From Chloroflexota bacterium (lineage in GTDB: Bacteria > Chloroflexota > Dehalococcoidia > Bin125), in assembly GCA_026707335.1 (NCBI GenBank), contig JAPOXB010000264.1, positions 11,294 to 29,677 on the forward strand: a stretch of DNA of 18,384 bases, in the 5' to 3' direction. Below the pieces are notes generated by a model. That model ran no database searches, was not told the DNA's origin, and saw only the letters and a list, made by a program, of their open reading frames with translations. Position 1 is the first letter of the stretch, and every line of letters begins with the position of its first letter. Below are positions 14,007 to 18,384 of the stretch, in pieces. Made by a program: the position numbers and the translations under genes.

Positions 14007-14276
14007 ATGGGGAGAGGGGCAGTCGCGAAGAGGTTGCGGGGTGTGGCGGGCATGCGGCCGGGTTGGGTCGCGAAGCCTCCCACCAAAGCGCCACGCAGTG
14101 CGCGGGAGCAGCAGATTGCTGCGTCGCTGCACGCGCAGGGCTGGGAGGATGCGGATGAATCCGCCGAGCGGTTTGAGCGGATCCTCGCGAACGCTGATCG
14201 CGGCGCCCCCTCGGTGACGACAGAGGAGTTGCGCGACATCCACCAGGCGAAGCTCCGTGCCGAACAGGCGGGCTAG
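14007..14276 (+). CDS. Small basic protein, possible antitoxin partner
   Basis: This is an 89-residue soluble protein starting at ATG 14007 behind an excellent GGAGGT (13996-14001). The first 30 residues are Arg/Lys/Pro-rich (MGRGAVAKRLRGVAGMRPG) and the rest is predicted helical and acidic (EDADESAERFERILANAD, then TTEELRDIHQAKL). I do not recognise the family. Its 3' end overlaps the next gene by 20 bp, and the unit has its own strong promoter and a 13-bp inverted repeat, the layout of a type II toxin-antitoxin operon with the antitoxin first. Codon third positions are less GC-saturated than in the housekeeping genes nearby. Confidence 0.6.
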   Translation: MGRGAVAKRLRGVAGMRPGWVAKPPTKAPRSAREQQIAASLHAQGWEDADESAERFERILANADRGAPSVTTEELRDIHQAKLRAEQAG

Positions 14277-14514
14277 GGCGACTCACCGGCCGGAAGCGCG
14301 CGAGCAGTTTCGCAAGGCATCGGTCGCCCAGCAGCGACTCCTCCTCGATACGATCACGGATCTTGAAGATGATGCGGACCCGGATCTGTTCCTGACGGCT
14401 GGTCCGTCACCACTGGTGCAGAAGGCATTCGGCATGGTGCTTGTGACATATCGAGTCGCGGACCCGACCGCCGATGTGTGGGACGTGGAGATTTGCGAGT
14501 TCCGGCTGGTGTGA
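14257..14514 (+). CDS. Small protein with RelE/ParE-like features
   Basis: This is an 85-residue protein starting at GTG 14257 inside the previous gene. The pattern is that of a small RelE/ParE-type fold: an opening HRPEAREQFRKA, a helix QQRLLLDTITDLEDD, then strands FGMVLVTYRVAD and VWDVEICEFRLV, where RelE/ParE toxins have YRVxY and a final hydrophobic strand. The similarity is pattern-level only, and RelE-type catalytic residues cannot be assigned. It could also be an unrelated small alpha/beta protein. There is a possible weak AGGCGAAG ahead of the GTG. Confidence 0.5.
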   Translation: MPNRRARATHRPEAREQFRKASVAQQRLLLDTITDLEDDADPDLFLTAGPSPLVQKAFGMVLVTYRVADPTADVWDVEICEFRLV

Positions 14515-14821
14515 TTCCCACTGCTGGAGAGCGCCGCCCGCATCAGTTCCCCGCCCAGGCCGCCCCTCAGACCGCGCATTGACCGCCCAGCCCGGCTATC
14601 CACGTCCTCAACGATCCGCCGGCGGTTCGCCGTGGATGATGCTGCCCCTGAAAGAAACACCCGCCCAGGGAGGCGACCGAAGCCACATCCAGCGGGCGGG
14701 GAGTAAGTCGGAACCAGATTAGCGTGCTGGCAGCGCCGCGTCACTCCCGTCGACAGGCGGGGAGTAGAATCGTGGCGCGATTCCTGCCATCACCCCCACA
14801 CCGTCCCGAAAGTGGTGCATC
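14515..14821. other. 307-bp gene-free stretch
   Basis: I see no gene here. It holds a 7-bp inverted repeat (14598-14604 and 14631-14637) and a CCCGCCC/GGGCGGG pair (14660-14666 and 14694-14700) with no T tract. An 11-bp GGCGGGGAGTA is repeated at 14695 and 14756; the second copy runs into a TAGAAT -10 for the next gene. Confidence 0.5.
14765..14770 (+). promoter_or_regulatory. -10 element of the 167-residue membrane protein gene
   Basis: TAGAAT, 51 bp before the ATG at 14822. It is the same hexamer as in front of the GYD gene. No good -35 is visible. Confidence 0.4.
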
Positions 14822-15325
14822 ATGCCGACGAATGACGAGGAACTGCAGCGCAAGCAGGAGCGGGCCCGCCAGGAGGCAGCGTCGCGGCGGAGGTCAAGTG
14901 GTCAGCCCGAACGGCCCGAATCCAGCACCGGCGAGTCGATTCTGGGCTCGTTCCTGAGTTCGAAACCACCTGCCGACCCGGAGCGGCCCGCCGCGCAGCG
15001 AGCAACGCGGCGACGGACGTCGCAGCCATCGTCTGATCCTCTGCGCAAGGCGGTACGGCCAGCGTCGCAGGCTCGCGAAGTCATCCGGTCCACTACCCCG
15101 ACAGGCGCAAGCAAGCGCCGAGTCGCGGAAACCGGGGACTGGTCAGACATGTGGATCACGATCCTCGCGCTCGTGGTTGTCACTGTCCTCGTCTGGATCA
15201 TCGGCGAGGTTGTGTTCGCGTTGCTCTCGGGCGACTCGGTGAATCACCAGATCTACGTTGGCGTGATGCTGGTGGCCGGCGGAATCTGGACGCACGTGAT
15301 CCTGTCGGCCCTCTACCGCAGGTAG
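14822..15325 (+). CDS. Membrane protein with long disordered N-terminus
   Basis: This is a 167-residue protein. Residues 1-105 are hydrophilic and low in order, rich in Arg, Ser, Glu and Pro (for example RKQERARQEAASRRR). Two membrane helices follow (about 109-134, containing WITILALVVVTVLVWIIG, and about 143-165, containing VGVMLVAGGIWTHVILSA). I do not recognise a family. The start at ATG 14822 has only a weak AAGTGGTG upstream, but the next in-frame starts lie far inside. A GNRA-loop terminator follows at 15399. Confidence 0.7.
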   Translation: MPTNDEELQRKQERARQEAASRRRSSGQPERPESSTGESILGSFLSSKPPADPERPAAQRATRRRTSQPSSDPLRKAVRPASQAREVIRSTTPTGASKRRVAETGDWSDMWITILALVVVTVLVWIIGEVVFALLSGDSVNHQIYVGVMLVAGGIWTHVILSALYRR

Positions 15326-15333
15326 ACCGCGCG

Positions 15334-15363
15334 TTGACAGCCCGCTTTCCGGATCTCTACGCT
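15334..15363 (+). promoter_or_regulatory. Promoter-like TTGACA-18-TACGCT
   Basis: TTGACA (15334-15339) and TACGCT (15358-15363) are separated by 18 nt. A transcript would begin near 15370 and meet the terminator about 50 nt later, so it may make a short RNA; no plus-strand gene follows. Confidence 0.45.
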
Positions 15364-15369
15364 TGCCGC

Positions 15370-15420
15370 GGTTGGCTCGTAGCGGCCAGCGTGAAGGGGG
15401 CGGGGCGACCCGCCTTTCTT
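15370..15420 (+). ncRNA. Candidate ~50-nt small RNA
   Basis: Its ends are set by the promoter-like TTGACA-18-TACGCT upstream and the hairpin terminator downstream. No conserved RNA family is recognised. It could equally be just the 3' tail of the membrane-protein transcript. Confidence 0.25.
15399..15420 (+). terminator. Rho-independent terminator with GCGA tetraloop
   Basis: GGCGGG (15399-15404), GNRA loop GCGA, CCCGCC (15409-15414), then TTTCTT. It ends the transcript of the membrane protein gene at 15325. Confidence 0.75.
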
Positions 15421-15439
15421 CATGCCCCGACCCCACCCC

Positions 15440-16399
15440 CTACCCCCGCGCGGCCCCGACCAGCTCCCCCACCGACGCGACGCCCTGATCGGCGCAGTAC
15501 GACTCCAACTCCTCGAGCACGCGCAGGGGGGCCAGCGGCTCGCGGAAGGTGGCCGTCCCGACCTGCACGGCGCAGGCGCCGGCCAGCAGGAACTCGGCCG
15601 CGTCGCGGCCCGTGGCGATGCCGCCGCAGCCGATCACCGGCAGCGACACGGCGCCCGCCGTCTCCCAGACCAGCCGCAGCACGATGGGACGGATCGCCGG
15701 GCCGGTCAGCCCCGCCGTGGGGCGGTTGGTGCGCGGCCGGCGCGTGCGCACGTCGATCGACATGCCCAGCACCGAGTTGGCCACGCACAGCGCCTGCGCC
15801 CCTGCCTCCTCGACCGCGCGCGCCAGCGGCACGATGTCGGTCACGTTGGGCGTCAGCTTCACGATCACCGGCAGCGTCGTGGCCTGCGCGACGGCCGCCG
15901 TCACCTCGGCCGCCGCCGCCGGGTCCTGTCCGAACTCCATCCCGCCCACGTCGAGGTTGGGGCAGGAGATGTTGATCTCCAGCGCGTCGACGCCCGGCAC
16001 GCCGTCGAGCTCCCGCGCCAGGGTGGCGAACTCCTCGACCGTGTCGCCCAGCACGTTGACGACCACCGGCGTGTCCCAGGTCGCCCAGACGGGGCAGACG
16101 TCGCGCACCAGCCGCCGCAGCCCGACATTCTGGAAGCCGATGCTGTTCAGCATCCCCGACGGCGTCTCGGCGATGCGCGGCATGGGGTTGCCGCGCCGCG
16201 GCTTCAGCGTCACGCCCTTCGAGACGATCGCCCCCAGCCGGCTCAGGTCGAAGACGCGCGAGAACTCGATGCCGTTCGAGAAGGTGCCCGAAGCCGTCAT
16301 CACGGGGTTGCGCAGGACGAGGCTGCGCTTCCACCCGGGTGCCAGGTCGACCCGCATGTCCACGCGATCGCCGCGGCCGTCGTGTCCGCCGTCGGTCAT
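15440..16399 (-). CDS. pyrD: Dihydroorotate dehydrogenase, class 1B catalytic subunit
   Basis: This is a 319-residue FMN TIM-barrel enzyme oxidising dihydroorotate to orotate, the fourth step of pyrimidine synthesis. Visible marks are NPVMTASGTF (31-40), SKGVTLKPR with Lys61 at the active site, NSIGFQN (85-91), EINISCPN with catalytic Cys146 (class 1 uses Cys, class 2 Ser), NSVLGMSIDVRTRRP and the FMN-phosphate loops GCGGI and GTATF. The ANSVLGMSID block is typical of class 1B, which works with an iron-sulfur/FAD electron-transfer subunit (PyrK); no pyrK is in this window. ATG 16399 has no usable Shine-Dalgarno, but TAGGCT lies nine bases upstream. M15 is a possible alternative start. Confidence 0.93.
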   Translation of the reverse strand: MTDGGHDGRGDRVDMRVDLAPGWKRSLVLRNPVMTASGTFSNGIEFSRVFDLSRLGAIVSKGVTLKPRRGNPMPRIAETPSGMLNSIGFQNVGLRRLVRDVCPVWATWDTPVVVNVLGDTVEEFATLARELDGVPGVDALEINISCPNLDVGGMEFGQDPAAAAEVTAAVAQATTLPVIVKLTPNVTDIVPLARAVEEAGAQALCVANSVLGMSIDVRTRRPRTNRPTAGLTGPAIRPIVLRLVWETAGAVSLPVIGCGGIATGRDAAEFLLAGACAVQVGTATFREPLAPLRVLEELESYCADQGVASVGELVGAARG

Positions 16400-16408
16400 C
16401 CTGTCCGC

Positions 16409-16414
16409 AGCCTA
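16409..16414 (-). promoter_or_regulatory. -10 element of pyrD
   Basis: TAGGCT on the minus strand, nine bases before the ATG at 16399, giving a leaderless or nearly leaderless mRNA. The same hexamer serves the gene at 13679. Confidence 0.4.
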
Positions 16415-16450
16415 CCGCGCCGGGACGCAAACCGGCGCACGCCAAACCGA

Positions 16451-16489
16451 CACACAAAGAACGCGCCGCCCCCGGATGGGAGCGGCGCG
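16451..16489 (-). terminator. Strong rho-independent terminator of the Cys/His-rich gene
   Basis: On the minus strand CGCGCCGC (16482-16489) pairs perfectly with GCGGCGCG (16462-16469). Inside, TCCC/GGGG extends the stem to 12 bp around a 4-nt loop, and TTCTTTGTGTG follows. It is 22 bp after the stop of the gene ending at 16512 and insulates pyrD from it. Confidence 0.85.
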
Positions 16490-16511
16490 ATGATTCCGCC
16501 TCGCACCGGGG

Positions 16512-16787
16512 CTATACCGCGACGGCGTTCTCCTGCGTCGCGGCGCTCTCCGCGCTGCGGCGCCGGCGGGAGATGCCCATGTCGTTCCAGCGCGACCGTC
16601 CCTCGGCCCCGTCCCAGATGGAGTCCTCGGACGAGTTGGGGAACTGGCGCTCGCAGCCGCACAGCTTGCAGTGCCCCGTGCTGATCGGGCCGTTGGGCGA
16701 ATCGATCAGCCAGTGGTGGTGGCAAGTACCGCTCGCGGCCGCGGGCGCGGCCTCGGCGCCTGGGGTGCTCGCAGTCTTCGTCGGCAT
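16512..16787 (-). CDS. Small Cys/His-rich (zinc-ribbon-like) protein
   Basis: This is a 91-residue protein, start chosen at ATG 16787 because a promoter (16852-16881) overlaps the longer alternative start at 16856, and because GAGAGG lies upstream. An Ala/Pro-rich N-terminus is followed by CHHHWLIDSPNGP and GHCKLCGCERQFPNS, giving Cys/His pairs (CHHH, then CKLCGC) likely to bind one zinc ion. The C-terminus is Arg-rich and then hydrophobic (ENAVAV). The HHHW...SPNG...CKxCG pattern recalls short conserved hypothetical proteins of GC-rich bacteria, with no known function. It has its own promoter and a strong terminator, so it is a monocistronic, probably well-expressed gene. Confidence 0.75.
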   Translation of the reverse strand: MPTKTASTPGAEAAPAAASGTCHHHWLIDSPNGPISTGHCKLCGCERQFPNSSEDSIWDGAEGRSRWNDMGISRRRRSAESAATQENAVAV

Positions 16788-16851
16788 CGGTCTCAACCTC
16801 TCCACTGCCGCGCGGTCCGCCGCCTTACCGCTTCGGATACCCGGCATCTCC

Positions 16852-16881
16852 ATCATTGGATCGGCGCTGGCTGCCAGTCAA
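16852..16881 (-). promoter_or_regulatory. Promoter of the Cys/His-rich gene
   Basis: On the minus strand TTGACT (16876-16881), an 18-nt spacer and AATGAT (16852-16857). The transcript would start near 16845, leaving a leader of about 58 nt. Confidence 0.6.
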
Positions 16882-16896
16882 TACGCCGCTCCTCGT

Positions 16897-16934
16897 TACG
16901 GAAGGCTCCCTGTAAACCTTGACGCCCTTCCGTA
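16897..16934. repeat. 9-bp inverted repeat in the divergent promoter region
   Basis: TACGGAAGG (16897-16905) and CCTTCCGTA (16926-16934) are perfect inverted copies around a 20-nt centre. It overlaps the -35 and spacer of the plus-strand promoter, so it is a plausible repressor or activator site. Confidence 0.55.
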
Positions 16935-16948
16935 TCCATCAATACGCT
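16919..16948 (+). promoter_or_regulatory. Promoter toward the Mrp gene
   Basis: TTGACG (16919-16924), 18-nt spacer, TACGCT (16943-16948). The predicted start near 16955 leaves a leader of about 190 nt before the GTG at 17148. Confidence 0.5.
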
Positions 16949-17111
16949 CGAAGTGGAGCCAGAGTTCCAGATCGTTCGCACCATCACTCGCGCAGTTCAT
17001 CGCCACCGTTGCCGACGTTACGTCGGCCCGATGCCGTGCCCGCCGGCGTCGCTCGCCCTACGTGCGGCGGGACTGGCGCGTGACGCCCGACGGTGGCACG
17101 GTGGAGTCAGC

Positions 17112-17132
17112 GGCCGGGACGCCCACCCGGCC
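17112..17132 (+). promoter_or_regulatory. Leader hairpin just upstream of the Mrp Shine-Dalgarno
   Basis: GGCCGGG (17112-17118) and CCCGGCC (17126-17132) form a perfect 7-bp stem with a 7-nt loop. It ends five bases before the AGGAG at 17138-17142. It could influence translation start; no ligand-binding RNA is recognised. Confidence 0.45.
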
Positions 17133-17147
17133 TGAGCAGGAGAATCC

Positions 17148-18089
17148 GTGGTTGGTCCCAGCCCCGGCGCGACGCCCCCGCAGGCCCACGGACACGGCGC
17201 CCCCGGCGGCCCCCAGCCCATCGACGGCGTGCGCCACGTCATCGCCATCGCCTCCAACAAGGGCGGCGTCGGCAAGTCCACCGTCGCCACCAACCTGGCC
17301 GTCGCCCTGGCCAAGGACGGCGCCGCCGTCGGCCTGATCGACGCCGACATCACCGGCCCCAACCTGCCCACAATGTTCGGCCTGCCGGCCGGCTTCCAGG
17401 CCAACAGCGAGCAGGGGCTGCACCCCATCCAGCGCTACGGCGTCAAGCTCATCTCCATCGGCTTCCTCCTCCCGCCCGGCTCCCCCGTCGTCTGGCGCGG
17501 GCCGATGATCGGCAGCGGCGTCAAGCAGCTCCTCCGCGACGTCGCCTGGGGCGAGCTCGACTACCTCCTGCTCGACATGCCGCCCGGCACCAGCGACGCC
17601 GCCATGTCGGCCGCCCAGGACGTCCCCATCGCCGGCGCGATCATCGTCTCCACGCCGCAGCCCGTCGCCCTCGAGGACGCCGCCAAGGCCATCGCGATGT
17701 TCGAGAAGCTCACCGTTCCCGTGCTCGGCATCGTCGAGAACATGTCCTACTTCATCACGCCCGACACCGGCCAGCGGGTGGAGATCTTCGGCCACGGCGG
17801 CGCCGAGGCCGCGGCCGAAGACCACGCCGTCGACTTCCTCGGCGCGATCCCCCTCGCCACCGAGATCCGCGCCGGCGGCGACGAGGGCCGGCCGCTGGTC
17901 GAGTTCCTGCCCGACGGCGCCGTCGCCGCGGCCTTCCGCGACATCGCCGGTCGCGTCGCCGCCAAGGCCGACGTCCTGGCCCGCATGGCCCCGCCCCAGG
18001 CGCCCATCCATACCCCGGCTCACGCTCGCCCGGCTCCCGGCCAGCCGCCCGCGGGCCCGGCCCCATCCAGCGAGCGAAGCATCATCTGA
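17148..18089 (+). CDS. Mrp/ApbC-type P-loop ATPase (iron-sulfur carrier family)
   Basis: This is a 313-residue protein. GTG 17148 follows AGGAG by five bases. It has the deviant Walker A SNKGGVGKST (about 37-46), a switch DADITGPN, the typical RGPMIGSGVKQLL, the Walker B LLLDMPPGTSD, and ENMSYF, a signature order specific to Mrp/NBP35 proteins that carry and deliver Fe-S clusters. The usual Cys-X-X-Cys after ENMSYF is absent: here it reads ENMSYFITPDTG, so the dimer-bridging cluster cannot be held in the standard way. The N-terminal MIP18-type domain of many Mrps is also missing, replaced by a short Pro/Gly/His stretch. A Pro/Ala-rich tail of about 35 residues follows the ATPase. Confidence 0.88.
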   Translation: MVGPSPGATPPQAHGHGAPGGPQPIDGVRHVIAIASNKGGVGKSTVATNLAVALAKDGAAVGLIDADITGPNLPTMFGLPAGFQANSEQGLHPIQRYGVKLISIGFLLPPGSPVVWRGPMIGSGVKQLLRDVAWGELDYLLLDMPPGTSDAAMSAAQDVPIAGAIIVSTPQPVALEDAAKAIAMFEKLTVPVLGIVENMSYFITPDTGQRVEIFGHGGAEAAAEDHAVDFLGAIPLATEIRAGGDEGRPLVEFLPDGAVAAAFRDIAGRVAAKADVLARMAPPQAPIHTPAHARPAPGQPPAGPAPSSERSII

Positions 18090-18141
18090 TGCCCTGCTTC
18101 CGTGCCCCCGACCGCCCCGCCCGGCCCGGCTCCATCGCCCG

Positions 18142-18158
18142 GACCGGCGGCGCCGGTC
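18142..18158. repeat. 7-bp inverted repeat after the Mrp gene
   Basis: GACCGGC (18142-18148) and GCCGGTC (18152-18158) with a 3-nt loop. There is no T tract, so a terminator role is doubtful. Confidence 0.4.
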
Positions 18159-18194
18159 GCCATGCACTCCACATAACGAAAGACCCAACACCCC

Positions 18195-18384
18195 ATGTCC
18201 CGATTCTTCCGTCGCGGCAAAAGCGACGACGAACCCACTGACGGCGCCCCCACGGGGGGCTCGATTGATGGCGCCCCCACGGGGGGCGACCGTGCATCCG
18301 CCAACGGCCAGAGCGCCGAGGCGGCCACCCCCGCCCGCAAGACCTCGTCCCGCAAGCGCGCCTCGCGCGGCCGCGCCTCCAAGG
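18195..18384 (+). CDS. N-terminus of a basic low-complexity protein (partial)
   Basis: Translation from ATG 18195 is open to the window edge (63 residues). It begins MSRFFRRGKSDDEPTDG, has two copies of DGAPTGG and then a Ser/Arg/Lys/Ala-rich stretch (ARKTSSRKRASRGRAS). No domain is visible. Such disordered basic starts occur ahead of RNA-binding or nuclease domains, but nothing here identifies one. No Shine-Dalgarno precedes the ATG. Confidence 0.5.
   Translation, partial: MSRFFRRGKSDDEPTDGAPTGGSIDGAPTGGDRASANGQSAEAATPARKTSSRKRASRGRASK
18243..18287. repeat. Two 18-bp self-complementary repeats inside the partial gene
   Basis: GGCGCCCCCACGGGGGGC occurs at 18243-18260 and 18270-18287, 27 bp (nine codons) apart. 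Each copy can fold into a GC-only hairpin, and both are read in the same frame as GAPTGG. Confidence 0.8.

Larger units (their letters stand above)
16788..17147. other. 360-bp divergent regulatory region
   Basis: No gene is seen here. It holds a minus-strand promoter, a plus-strand promoter, a 9-bp inverted repeat between them, and a 5' hairpin ahead of the Mrp gene. It is visibly less GC-rich than the flanking genes. Confidence 0.6.

Noticed and set aside
14660..14700. CCCGCCC/GGGCGGG stem as terminator of the gene pair
   Set aside because: The loop is 27 nt and no T tract follows; chance pairing is likely in this composition.
14695..14766. 11-bp direct repeat GGCGGGGAGTA as an iteron or regulator site
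   Set aside because: Only two copies, 61 bp apart, in G-rich sequence; not enough to claim a function.
13828..15463. tRNA-Pro 3' end as an attachment site with a duplicate inside pyrD
   Set aside because: Only 10 bases (CCCCGACCAG at 13830-13839 and 15454-15463) match, which is too short and in GC-rich sequence. No integrase is present.
16953..17135. Small open frame upstream of the Mrp gene
   Set aside because: It lies downstream of a promoter but has no Shine-Dalgarno and a composition like non-coding GC-rich DNA; it is better read as the leader.
17058..18191. Long minus-strand frame opposite the Mrp gene
   Set aside because: It is a low-complexity Gly/Asp/Ala-rich shadow; the plus-strand frame carries Walker motifs and a Shine-Dalgarno.
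1..18384. CRISPR array, insertion sequence or transposase
   Set aside because: No regularly spaced repeats and no transposase or recombinase frame were found on either strand.

Overview
This is an 18.4 kb stretch of a GC-rich bacterial chromosome, probably from an uncultured lineage. Third codon positions are strongly G/C-biased. The promoters I can read are sigma-70-like (TTGACA/TTGACT/TTGACG, an 18-nt spacer, TAnnnT or similar). Several genes look leaderless, with TAnnnT placed 6-9 nt before the start codon. The gene mix (plant-type LRR secreted protein, GYD, DoxX, membrane-anchored cyclophilin, class 1B dihydroorotate dehydrogenase) fits Chloroflexota or a similar GC-rich terrabacterial group, but this placement is inference.

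Layout. Positions 1-3618 (minus) hold the N-terminal third of a sterol 24-C-methyltransferase-like enzyme and an MMPL/RND transporter. A plus-strand metallo-beta-lactamase-fold gene sits between them and is flanked by a 26-bp direct repeat copied from the transporter's 3' end. Positions 3699-6582 hold a GT2 glycosyltransferase, a DoxX membrane protein, a GYD protein, an AbrB/PIN (VapBC-type) toxin-antitoxin pair with a multi-half-site operator, and a GNAT acetyltransferase. Positions 6720-9190 hold an NCS2 nucleobase permease with a C-terminal ATPase-like domain and an alpha-carbonic anhydrase without a signal peptide. Positions 9156-10933 form a striking cassette: a secreted LRR protein and a translationally coupled 41-residue membrane peptide, bounded by a perfect 54-bp direct repeat. 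The repeat contains the 3' ends of both convergent neighbours, carbonic anhydrase and gamma-glutamyltransferase.

Positions 10921-13838 hold the gamma-glutamyltransferase family enzyme, a membrane-anchored cyclophilin, a small two-helix membrane protein and tRNA-Pro(UGG). Positions 13839-15420 form a less GC-saturated islet downstream of the tRNA. It has a strong promoter, a 13-bp inverted repeat, an overlapping pair of small genes that may be a toxin-antitoxin module, a two-helix membrane protein and a GNRA-loop terminator. Positions 15440-18384 hold PyrD, a small Cys/His-rich protein with a strong terminator, a divergent promoter region, an Mrp/ApbC-type P-loop ATPase lacking the usual CXXC, and the start of a basic, low-complexity protein running off the window.

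The most notable signal is that two single-gene or two-gene insertions (metallo-hydrolase and LRR cassette) each lie between direct repeats made of the neighbouring gene's 3' end, leaving the neighbours' reading frames intact. The likely ancestral arrangements were transporter then methyltransferase as an operon, and carbonic anhydrase convergent with gamma-glutamyltransferase six nucleotides apart.
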